NCBI GenBank assembly: GCA_930367205.1
Contig: OV884011.1
Span: 112,893,139 to 112,957,138, forward strand
Direction: 5' to 3'
Length of the DNA stretch: 64,000 bases
Source: Acanthosoma haemorrhoidale
Taxonomy: Eukaryota; Arthropoda; Insecta; Hemiptera; Acanthosomatidae
Notes under the pieces: model-generated
Database searches by the model: none
Told to the model about the DNA's origin: nothing
Seen by the model: the letters and a program-made list of their open reading frames with translations, nothing else
Program-made: the position numbers and the translations under genes
Part shown: piece after piece, positions 38,701 through 43,679 of the stretch
Layout of the letters: the number at the start of each line of letters is the position of its first letter
Numbering within the stretch: the first letter of the stretch is position 1

Positions 38701-41576
38701 TCATTTAACCTAGTCCCCATTGTTATTGTAGTAAAATGGAACAGGGCTGTCAGGAAAAAGATCAAGATCCTATAAGATAAACTTCCCACAATTCTCGGTC
38801 CAATAATCTTTAATAAATTATCAAAATTAGTTTATGACATCCTTGTTAAATGTAAACTGGCCATTAGTATTCATACAAAAATTAAATTTTCCAATGTATG
38901 GCATACAAATGATGAGTTAAATTGCACATCCATCTTTAAACTATGGCTAAATGATTGGCAGTGTGTAAACCTTTAACCACCGACCATGTATGGCCCAGCA
39001 ATAATTATTGGAAATATTTGCCAATTATGGCTGCGATCAGTGTTGCCAACAAATATTTCTGGATGCATCCAATTGTAGTTGACCATCTAAACTCAAGTTT
39101 ATATGCACATCCCTCCATGAAAATATTAAGCTAATCTGAAAAAATCTCCAATCATGTTTTAAGCAGACATTTGCCCACTCCTGCTCTTGATTATTGCGGA
39201 GCAAACCATACAAATGATATTAAACTCTGATAGGATAATGTTAAAATCTTTGTTCTACATTGAAATGATCATTTAAAAAAAAAATTGTAATTTTGACAAA
39301 AAGAAATAAATAGGCAGTAGTCATAAAAAAAACAAAAAAAAACATGGGTATTTATTATGTAAAGATGATTCAGCACCAATACTGGACTTATTGTTTGAGG
39401 GAGAATGTTTATTGTTGAAAGACTACACAATGAAGTGTTTCAGCTACATGCTTTTTTCTTGTAAATAAAATTATTTATGCCTTATTTAATAAGATTTCTT
39501 TAATCTATACATATATTATAATTATAAAAGTAATTTTTAATATAGTTCACAGGTTACCTCAGTGCTACAGATTTATTTTCCTATTATATTTTCTTGGCTA
39601 ACATTATAATTTTGATTATTTTAAAAGTTTTCTTTCTTTTACATAAGTGTGTCCACTAATGAATGCAGATTTGTTTAAGTTTGAACAATAAAAATTATTA
39701 AAGAAACTAAATGTTGATCATTGTAAGCTACTAAATTGGTTTGTTACAAACATAAATTTTGTTTTTGGACCATTCATTGATTTGGCAGTATAGGAGATTT
39801 TGCAGAAGCCAAAAAAAATAATTTTTGAAAACCACTTGCTGTATTTATTGGTGTATAAGAAAAAGAGCTCTTTTTTTCCTAACAATAGAAAATATTATTT
39901 TGTATATCGTTGGGAGTTTAAAAGTTTCAATGAACAGGAAAATCAATTAGAACCGATGAAAAAAACGGAGTGTCCACATTACCAACTACTGTCCTTAAAA
40001 GCATCGCTTGTTTTTGTCAATTACTTGTTGTTTTTGTTTATTTATTACTCAATCACAAAACACTTTTTAAAAGTGGTGGGCCAAATTTTCTCACAGCACC
40101 TGCACACACAGCTGCCTGCTATCACTTACATATATATAACTTTAAATTGAAAATTTGAAGTACAGCAGACCCATGATTAAATCATATTGAAATATTTTTT
40201 TTTTAATAATTTCTTAGATTGGTAAAACAAATTAAATGTTGAGCTCTTAACTAAGATTAGGATAAGATTAATTACCATTGTGATTAGTAATTAGAGGATT
40301 CCAACTGCCTATATTATGAAAAACATTTGATGTAGGTAGCACATGGCACCTTAAACTAAATCAATAAAAAACAAATAATCTTTCTTGACATTGGAGAATT
40401 GTTTAGAAATATATAATTTTTATGTTACCACATCTAACTTAACAGATTATTTGTTTACATAAAAACCAAACATTTTCAAAATTTTCTGAAAAATATTGAT
40501 GTTAAATCCTTTTAAGATGACAAGAATGGCCTGGCTTCCATCATATTTTTTTACTCATAAGCTTGCACCAATTCTATTTACTAAAACATGCATAAGCATA
40601 ACCTATTTTAATGTTTATGTTTTAAATATATTATAGTTTATGAATATAATGCATATAGCTGTCATTACTCCGTTTCAAGCAATACATTACACAAGTTTAT
40701 TATTGTGTTGCACAGTGTACAACATTCCACTAGTGTGTACACTTTCCTCTCTATAAAATGAATGTCCATGTTACATGCACATTTATAGCTCTACTAATAC
40801 TGAAGCTTCTCTAAACATGCACTAGGCAATGGTAAAAGATGTCAGTAAATTGGCAATTGGCCTTCGGAGCCAGCGCATCATCGTCCACTACAGTGAAATC
40901 CATCTTGAAAGGGTTAAGCCAGGCCACAATTTTCAAGTGGATTTTTGTTAGGAAAAAAGGTGCTTCTTAGACACTAATAAGGATGGTATTTCAAAGTAGT
41001 ATTTAAACTGGTTTTTAAAATTATATTTTCTTAATAGTGCTATAATTTTCTTTGATGTATATGTATTTTTTGGCATAGGGTGTCCTTGGAGAAGAGGCGG
41101 AGCAGCTCGACGGAGAGGGGAGTAGTGGAGGGGGCTCACAGCGTGCGGAGAACCCGCTCGACGCTTTGTTAGATGAACTGCAATCCTTTAGAGGAGTGCG
41201 CAGGCTGCACTCAGTTCCACCACCACCACCCCCTCGTACCTCTTCCAAGTCGCCATCCGAGTCATCTTCGGCAGAGAGTGTAGCCTCCCAGCCCACTCCC
41301 TCCAGGGCCGAGTTACTAGAAGCTAAACATCGAGAACTGCTCCGCAAACAACGGGCCCTCCAGGAGCAGTACACTCGGCTACAGAGCCTCCAGCAGCCGC
41401 CTGACCTCCTCCAGCTGAAGAAGACCGGCTCAGAGTCCAACCTCCTAGGCAAGATGGGACTAACCCTCGCTCCTACAGGTTCTCTCTCTCACCTTGCTCC
41501 TGTCACTACTACTTCTTCTACAACTACTACTGCAACAACCACCACATCAAAAATATATGAGACTGACATTCTATAG
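2092..41576 (+). CDS. p140Cap/Sickle-tail family scaffold (SRCIN1/KIAA1217-like, AGAP005037-type), 3' part
   Basis: Multi-exon gene whose first coding part lies upstream of the window. Coding exons: 2092-2222, 4543-4593, 8342-8389, 11748-11837, 16830-16892, 19154-19237, 19433-19586, 19656-19781, 19894-20001, 22053-22151, 22280-22363, 23102-23225 and 41079-41576. All boundaries are GT-AG and all phases match, giving 552 residues to a TAG stop. Residues 1-43 carry the conserved MERQLASLTGLVQKAL segment. Residues 44-155 are a Ser/Pro-rich linker. Residues 156-387 are the helical core resembling vertebrate p140Cap and Sickle tail (LRGLQ..A.DLR, LK..FP.LQ, FLKEEP.RL...L.RC). Residues 388-552 hold a PPPPPP tract, a coiled coil (ELLEAKHRELLRKQRALQEQ) and a Thr-rich tail ending KIYETDIL. 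The family belongs to the AIP3/Bud6-like group and acts in Src and cytoskeleton signalling in vertebrates; the insect role is not known to me. Small exons between 23225 and 41079 could have been missed. Confidence 0.88.
2223..4542 (+). other. Intron a-b of gene 1
   Basis: AT-rich intron from gtatgt to cacacag. Short open frames on both strands at 2429-2787 overlap each other and show no family resemblance. No repeat structure was recognised. Confidence 0.6.
4543..4593 (+). CDS. Gene 1 exon b (Ser-rich linker cassette)
   Basis: A 51-nt exon between tgcacacag and gttagt, phase 1 on both sides. It encodes SDDFDKHSSSSSASLP, a Ser-rich low-complexity linker. Exon skipping would keep the frame. 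Confidence 0.8.
5860..5935 (-). repeat. Possible 3'-end fragment of a Penelope-like or related retroelement
   Basis: On the reverse strand the block reads 'gaagatgatagtggtcccg' followed by 'tcgaaagtactcgtgc'. This has the general form (..GAAGATG..GGTCC.GTCGAAAGT..) found near 3' ends of Penelope-like and some other arthropod retroelements. No reverse transcriptase sequence is attached, so the assignment rests on this short motif only. Confidence 0.3.
7354..7374. repeat. (AT)n microsatellite
   Basis: An alternating AT run of about 21 bases inside the intron between exons b and c. Confidence 0.9.
8342..8389 (+). CDS. Gene 1 exon c (linker cassette)
   Basis: A 48-nt exon after ttttttaccag and before gtaatg, phase 1 on both sides. 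With the split first codon it reads DETYMRSDTKPPKLGR, a charged, Pro-containing linker. Symmetric phase makes it skippable. Confidence 0.8.
8390..9598 (+). other. Intron sequence upstream of the mariner at 9.6 kb
   Basis: AT-rich intron. An 81-codon open frame at 8801-9046 lacks any recognisable motif and is probably chance. Confidence 0.55.
9599..10853 (+). mobile_element. Mariner transposon with TIRs and TA target site, decayed
   Basis: A 1255-bp element bounded by terminal inverted repeats of about 28 bp. The left end begins CAAGGGTGGTCTGAAAAG and the right end is its reverse complement with one difference. TA dinucleotides at 9597-9598 and 10854-10855 are the expected mariner target-site duplication. 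It sits in the intron between exons c and d of gene 1, in the same orientation as the gene. Length and ends are those of a full-length mariner, so only the coding sequence has decayed. Confidence 0.95.
9777..10788 (+). pseudogene. Mariner transposase, DD34D type, broken by stops and frameshifts
   Basis: The reading starts at MDKIEYRAVIKYL with the N-terminal helix-turn-helix region (SGRPKTATTDENIAKVHQMV). The frame breaks at the TAG at 10152-10154, in 'WVPCLLS*'. Later frames carry the catalytic region: TVDETWIHHYTPE (first Asp, near 10250), an out-of-frame HQDNAPSH block near 10490-10515 (second Asp), and DLAPSDFFLF near 10585-10615 (third Asp). It ends with AEYYLEGLQRWEHRWEKCVE and a stop at 10788. 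At least two frameshifts and one in-frame stop make it inactive. Family identity is clear; exact mutation points need alignment. Confidence 0.92.
10854..11747 (+). other. Intron between the mariner and exon d
   Basis: AT-rich intron sequence with no recognised feature. It ends in the acceptor tttggacag. Confidence 0.6.
11748..11837 (+). CDS. Gene 1 exon d (linker cassette)
   Basis: A 90-nt exon between tttggacag and gtaaaa, phase 1 on both sides. It reads DKSVSFEKSVSFSDEPPDMN and continues with SPKQHSPQHP. The KSVSFEKSVSFSDE segment is a short internal repeat. It is more GC-rich than the flanking intron, supporting a coding role. Confidence 0.85.
11838..16829 (+). other. Intron d-e of gene 1 (5 kb)
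   Basis: A large AT-rich intron. Open frames at 12426-12617 (+) and 14937-15254 (-) carry no recognised motif. No element with clear ends was seen. Confidence 0.55.
16830..16892 (+). CDS. Gene 1 exon e (linker cassette)
   Basis: A 63-nt exon after ttgcctgcag and before gtaggt, phase 1 on both sides. It encodes AESKPTKPAIKSSTLPRMSS, a basic Ser/Pro-rich linker. Confidence 0.82.
16893..19153 (+). other. Intron e-f of gene 1
   Basis: AT-rich intron with an A-run of about 20 bases near 17660-17680. No coding or repeat structure was recognised. Confidence 0.55.
19154..19237 (+). CDS. Gene 1 exon f (Pro-rich linker cassette)
   Basis: An 84-nt exon after catttgcag-type acceptor (attgcag) and before gtatga, phase 1 on both sides. 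It reads DRDRHKPTPPPKPVSLSPGQ then YESRNVYR. The PTPPPKPV segment resembles an SH3-binding Pro-rich motif; this is a pattern match, not evidence of binding. Confidence 0.83.
19433..19586 (+). CDS. Gene 1 exon g (start of helical core)
   Basis: Acceptor tattctag before 19433 and donor gtttga after 19586. The exon encodes LTAEMYNHLRGLQKKAKDLR followed by QEVRTLRRMSQAQAHSVRET, a continuous charged helix. The vertebrate p140Cap equivalent has LRGLQ, ASDLR and LRKLQ at the same spacing. Enters in phase 1 and leaves in phase 2. Confidence 0.9.
19656..19781 (+). CDS. Gene 1 exon h
   Basis: Acceptor tacttcag and donor gtatgc. It reads AVLMSAGGEGLWCPNGDEAR then LRVNRDGDMYRQQMLRLESD. Phase 2 on both sides, so it joins exons g and i without a break. 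The sequence is intermediate between loop and helix. Confidence 0.9.
19894..20001 (+). CDS. Gene 1 exon i (helical core)
   Basis: Acceptor gtttacag and donor gtaaga. It encodes ELEGTVEELRGNVINRKTRV and then NMSDVESMALILSKS. The ALILSKS stretch lines up with ALVLKQL of vertebrate p140Cap. Confidence 0.9.
20002..21115 (+). other. Intron i-j, first part
   Basis: AT-rich intron. A less AT-rich patch at about 20455-20560 and an open frame at 20731-21003 could not be assigned to a family. Confidence 0.5.
21116..21440 (+). mobile_element. Mariner remnant: 5' TIR joined to the transposase C-terminus
   Basis: A TIR-like start (gagggcgtacacaaaag just after TA at 21114-21115) is followed almost at once by C-terminal mariner transposase sequence in broken frames: FSPYLAPCDFFLFP near 21200-21235 with the third catalytic Asp (CD replacing SD), then MKGKHFPGIEEVKK, and FEQWNKRLHKCI near 21350-21390. 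Most of the transposase between the TIR and the C-terminus is missing, so it is an internally deleted copy. The 3' TIR was not found; the right limit is approximate. Confidence 0.8.
21441..22052 (+). other. Intron i-j, second part
   Basis: It contains a GC-rich patch at about 21610-21770 (with 'ctggccggatggccgg') of unknown origin, probably repeat-derived. The rest is AT-rich and ends in the acceptor ttttacag. Confidence 0.5.
22053..22151 (+). CDS. Gene 1 exon j (helical core)
   Basis: Acceptor atttttacag and donor gtaagt. It reads KTVAELKLRFPNLQDAIKGV then ISQEMEKVVTEE. The ELK.RFPNLQ motif corresponds to ELKAHFPGLQ in vertebrate p140Cap, the best single match of the gene. Confidence 0.92.
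22280..22363 (+). CDS. Gene 1 exon k (helical core)
   Basis: Acceptor ttcacttag and donor gtaaga. It encodes FLKEEPERLESALRRCKKLT then GTLVTLK. FLKEEPQRLDGLLKRC is the vertebrate counterpart. Phase 2 on both sides. Confidence 0.92.
22364..23101 (+). other. Intron k-l of gene 1
   Basis: AT-rich intron with no recognised feature. Confidence 0.6.
23102..23225 (+). CDS. Gene 1 exon l
   Basis: Acceptor aattgatag and donor gtaagc. It reads VLKERNEILDRLASVQEQRL then a Pro/Thr tail (LDETPPVTPTSGK). It leaves in phase 0, matching the phase-0 start of the last exon. The frame stays open past the donor to 23510, so read-through into the intron would add residues of poor complexity. Confidence 0.88.
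23226..26725 (+). other. Large intron l-m, first part
   Basis: AT-rich intron. Two patches are less AT-rich: 24890-25060, and 26181-26340, where an open frame (MAAVDLTSTRMWLADVRVEA...) has coding-like composition but no recognised family. It cannot be an in-phase exon of gene 1 from the obvious acceptor, because that frame stops at once. Confidence 0.5.
26726..26760. repeat. 35-base T homopolymer
   Basis: An uninterrupted run of 35 T. It may be the poly(A) of a reverse-strand retroposed copy or simple slippage; no retroposon body was recognised beside it. Confidence 0.9.
27500..28100. repeat. Degenerate inverted repeat (possible old foldback or MITE)
   Basis: The reverse complement of about 27515-27625 matches about 27990-28095: landmarks 'catgaactttgtta' / 'tatgaacttcgta', 'catgcggatttc' / 'tatgcggatttc', and 'aatagaatcaagttatgta' / 'attagaatccaattatgta'. 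The arms are well diverged and the spacer is about 370 bp. Outer limits are uncertain and may extend to about 27370 and 28250. No target duplication was found. Confidence 0.55.
28449..28515 (+). repeat. tRNA-derived SINE head (fragment)
   Basis: Contains a box A-like 'agctcagttggttaag' and, after an anticodon-arm-like palindrome (cttgaaaataaatcaag), a worn box B region 'cagactccagccagggtt'. Spacing is that of a tRNA. The box B does not match GGTTCGANTCC well, so it is a relic and not a functional tRNA gene. Confidence 0.55.
28557..30871 (+). mobile_element. DNA-transposon-like element with ~70-bp terminal inverted repeats
   Basis: Inverted repeats bracket 2.3 kb. The left end at 28557 starts 'aggtctaca'; the reverse complement of the right end, from 30871, also starts 'aggtctaca'. 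Further in, both share 'gatttgat'-like sequence and then 'tgatctttatgttttt' followed by a 'g(a/g)tg(t/c)(g)(c/t)tgaaa' block (left 28593-28622, right about 30795-30825 in reverse). Between them lies the decayed coding region described separately. No clear target-site duplication was seen. A mariner starts 15 bp to the right. Element type is inferred from structure only. Confidence 0.7.
29223..30640 (+). pseudogene. Decayed uncharacterised transposon protein, multicopy arthropod family
   Basis: Reading across several frames gives segments in a consistent order. Around 29240-29345: KLAIPMMWWKQKNHGNDCYF with CNVQG. Around 29550-29640: LKDAAQLLGTRLKYTNLLLP then GTSLPWY. Around 29690-29855: LVYCKDTRGLMGQFGVQYDP, SKRSPKAVLLHNSN and YSVHLKE. 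Near 29970: a KFPCFSCLSDS-like block. At 30105-30340: ILLPPLHIKGMIEQFMKSLN, then GIFVGPDIRKLF. From memory these resemble a protein of unknown function found in many copies in arthropod and Hydra genomes. At least three frameshifts and several stops make it a pseudogene. The PCFxC block and the Cys pair DCYFC could bind metal; this is only a suggestion. Confidence 0.72.
30886..31891 (-). mobile_element. Mariner transposon (SETMAR-like family), internally deleted
   Basis: A 1006-bp element with inverted ends sharing 'gttggccaaaaagtc' and '(t/c)gttcggt', flanked by TA at 30884-30885 and 31892-31893. It is inserted on the minus strand of the large intron of gene 1, immediately right of the 2.3-kb TIR element. 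A full mariner is about 1.3 kb, so about 300 bp are missing from the transposase. Confidence 0.93.
30958..31707 (-). pseudogene. Mariner transposase with in-frame deletion of catalytic residues
   Basis: The open frame starts MENQNEHYRHLMLFYFKKGK and holds both N-terminal HTH units (AAETCRKIWAVYGEDAVTER, and ITVILKISKSSVGNHLHQLG). The first catalytic Asp remains in MTGDKKWI. The frame then runs from KKVNLFW directly into SLQNSLNGQTFNSEEDVK, so the segment with the second Asp (HQDN) and third Asp is gone. It ends LPMRWQKILEQNGNYIID. At 249 residues, against about 345 for the family, it stays in frame without any stop. It cannot be catalytic, but an intact DNA-binding domain could still be made. 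Confidence 0.93.
31894..32059. other. Intron sequence between repeats
   Basis: AT-rich sequence between the mariner and a SINE head; nothing recognised. Confidence 0.5.
32060..32122 (-). repeat. tRNA-derived SINE head (fragment)
   Basis: The reverse strand reads 'ctagtttagttggtagagca' (box A-like), then 'ccaaccggattttgg' where an anticodon arm would be, then 'agaagtcctgagtctgcca' in place of box B. The resemblance to a tRNA 5' half is good, the 3' half is worn. Opposite orientation to the head at 28449. Confidence 0.5.
32469..32802. repeat. 334-bp GC-rich foldback (long inverted repeat)
   Basis: Left arm 32469-32607 and right arm 32660-32802 are reverse complements over about 140 bp with a spacer of about 50 bp. 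The inner 90 bp are nearly perfect (for example 'gggttgacccggtattgcag' against its complement in the right arm) and the outermost 12 bases are perfect ('atcagcttaatc' / 'gattaagctgat'). The arms are far more GC-rich than the surroundings. The right arm has a small insertion near 32748. There is no coding potential. It looks like a MITE or foldback element; no certain target duplication was found. Confidence 0.9.
32820..32844 (+). repeat. Hexamer tandem repeat (tttcaa)4
   Basis: Four copies of tttcaa just outside the right end of the foldback. Confidence 0.85.
32845..33629. other. Intron sequence
   Basis: AT-rich intron sequence between the foldback and the transposase remnant. Nothing recognised. 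Confidence 0.5.
33630..34244 (-). pseudogene. Tc1/mariner-superfamily transposase with DUF4817 N-terminus, internally deleted
   Basis: The frame starting at 34244 reads MERYKIEQRVFIAEHYLKNN, a DUF4817-type helix-turn-helix, followed by GRPKTSRSNVNIKAVRESVV. After NPGTSIRRH it jumps to LDDIDVANMWFQQDGATCHT, which carries the middle catalytic Asp, then WPPRSCDLTPLDLFLWG with the third. The section with the first catalytic Asp is missing, and the C-terminus is shortened (ends IHELVDGQ). An open frame of 204 residues survives. An upstream in-frame ATG at 34313 is less likely to be the true start. Terminal repeats were not identified, so element limits are unknown. Confidence 0.85.
34245..41078 (+). 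other. Large intron l-m, last part
   Basis: About 6.8 kb of AT-rich sequence. Open frames here (35251-35454, 36145-36345, 39800-40158) have biased AT-rich composition and no recognised motif. A patch at 38560-39240 is less AT-rich but could not be assigned. Confidence 0.5.
41079..41576 (+). CDS. Gene 1 terminal exon m (polyPro, coiled coil, C-terminus)
   Basis: Acceptor tggcatag before 41079, phase 0, matching exon l. It begins GVLGEEAEQLDGEGSSGGGS and continues NPLDALLDELQSFRGVRRLH, a PPPPPP run, a Ser-rich stretch, the coiled coil AELLEAKHRELLRKQRALQE, then KKTGSESNLLGKMG, a Thr-rich stretch and KIYETDIL with TAG at 41574-41576. It is strikingly GC-rich compared with the other exons. Joining directly to exon l rests on phase and on the family pattern; intervening exons are possible. 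Confidence 0.87.
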   Translation, partial: GVLGEEAEQLDGEGSSGGGSQRAENPLDALLDELQSFRGVRRLHSVPPPPPPRTSSKSPSESSSAESVASQPTPSRAELLEAKHRELLRKQRALQEQYTRLQSLQQPPDLLQLKKTGSESNLLGKMGLTLAPTGSLSHLAPVTTTSSTTTTATTTTSKIYETDIL

Positions 41577-41720
41577 TGTGTGTGGCATCTAATAACTCTA
41601 CCTCCTCAATTCAACTTCCTTGCCAGGGCCCCTTTGAGCATCTTTTTTTTAAATTTTAATTATTTCTTTATAGGATTGATTTTCACCCTTGTAAATAAAA
41701 TAAATAGCTGAATAAAATCT
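41577..41720 (+). terminator. Proximal 3' UTR and candidate poly(A) signals of gene 1
   Basis: AATAAA hexamers at 41694-41699 and 41711-41716 lie 118-135 bases after the stop codon. They are plausible cleavage signals. AT-rich sequence makes chance matches common, so the real site could be further downstream. Confidence 0.5.
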
Positions 41721-43679
41721 ATTTGTACAAAACCAATAAGATTTGTGAGGTCTTACTACTATTAAGTAAAATTCTATACTATTTATTAGTAATTATAATT
41801 TTTATAAAAAAATGTTCACTATAACTAGTATGTATTTAAGTATAAGTATTTGATACAAAAACAGGATTGAATTCTTATCAATTCCATTTTTTTTGTTTTC
41901 TTGTCAAATTAAGTGTATGACAGTTGTAATGTAAATTGTTAACTAGTTACATTAACCTTCCCAATTTTGAACATAATTGAAATAAGTTGTGACTTTTTGA
42001 AACTGTGAAGTTTCTGGTTTTATTTTTATGACAAAAATTTATTATTATTATTATTATTTAGTATTTTGCCTTTCTGAATGTTTTAATAATAAAACTTTAT
42101 GCTTTGCTATCGAAAGCAGCTTTAAGTGTTTAATTTGTTAAGATCATTATTTATTTTTTTTTTTGTAATATTAAAGAATTTAAATGGTTTGCTTTAAAAA
42201 TTGGCTTAATATGTTAAAAAAGCAGTATTACCAATTTAACTGTAATTTTTATTAAAGCTTTATGATTCCATTATTTGCGCTACAAAATGAAATGAAAATA
42301 TTTTTCATTTCTAATGATGTCTTTTTTTTTTTTTATTTATGTACCCTCTGCTGAAGTAACCTACTTCAGCAGTGGGTACATAAATTAGCTAGCGGATATA
42401 CCTACTAATTTATTTCAATCCATTTGAACAAAGGGCCATAAAACAAATTAAAGTTATCTTTAGCAAGAAAATATTAAATTACATTTGATCTTTAAAAAAA
42501 AATATGCTCAAAGATGCTGAATGTAAATTATGTGTTGGGCCGATTAATAATATCTAAAATAATAATAAATAATAATGTTTGCTCAACTACGTTCCCTTAC
42601 CCACTTTATGCATATATTATATAAAATAATATAATGAATGACTTAAAAGCACATGTTTATATCTGTAATTGCACTTGAGTGCAACAGAGAGCTACATCAA
42701 AAGCACTGGCAGAAGTTATAAAATAGTTTAATCTCTATTAATATTATTATCTAACATATTGTACATAGAGGAGAAAAAAAAAAGTGAACCAACTGTCAAT
42801 TAATCAACTTTAAAGGTTTTCCTCTGTTTATTATTTATTATTATTGTTATAATTATTATATAGGCACTGCCTTAAACAGTGTTAGTTGTCTTTTGCTTCA
42901 TTTAGATGCAATTATGGCTCTATAAATAAGTATATATATGTATGTATAATTTATAATGCCCAATATATATATACAATACCTACCAAGAATGAATCAATGT
43001 TATAAATATGAAGTATAAAAAGTAAGTCAATCAGTTTCTTTTTTAAGTTTTTTTTTAACAAACACCATTATATACTAAGTGTGTTGTAAATTTACTATCG
43101 ATAAATAAATACGTTTTACTCACACATAATTTATTTTATTTGTTGACTTACAGTATACAGGAAAAAAATTATTTGGTTTTTTTATTTTGCATTATTTATT
43201 TCCCGCATGAAAAATTCATTAGAAAAGTAACATGTGTGTTTTTGAGGGGGGGAATGGAAGTTTTTTTTATGTTCAATTGTATTTTTGGGATTCCCGCCCG
43301 TTCGGGATTTATGCCAGATTCTAAATAGGGGTTATTTTCAAAAATTTTGAAATAATAGTGCGATTTTCATCGGTTGTTGTCAAGAGTGGTTTGTTTGAGT
43401 AAGGTGTTATAGCAACTACTTTTTAGATAATTTAACAAACTAATAAATTTAAATTTTCACAGTTGTGAATTAGCCGGGCCATTTTCGACCATCGACTGCT
43501 AGAAAATTCTTCCATTTCAAATTTTCATTCTTGTTTCTTTTGTGTGCAAAAAACTATTTTAAAAATTGGTGGGATTGTAAGGGTTTTTTGTTTAAAAATT
43601 TTTCAAGTTGGATTTTCTACATGCGTGCTCTTCCAGATTTAAGCTAGATCCGAAACACTCCCTACTTTTTCATTAGTAC
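41721..43679. other. Gene 1 3' flank
   Basis: AT-rich sequence with a (tta)n run near 42036-42058 and the hairpin at 42335-42385. A GC patch near 43290 contains 'cccgcccgttcggga'. No gene recognised. Confidence 0.5.
42335..42385. repeat. 24-bp-arm hairpin with 3-nt loop
   Basis: Arms 42335-42358 and 42362-42385 are reverse complements except at one position (core 'gtaccctctgctgaagta' against 'tacttcagcagtgggtac'); the loop is acc. It lies 760 bp after the gene 1 stop, so it may be in a long 3' UTR or downstream. Confidence 0.9.

Noticed and set aside
41021..41452. 143-codon minus-strand open frame
   Set aside because: Antisense shadow of the GC-rich terminal exon of gene 1.
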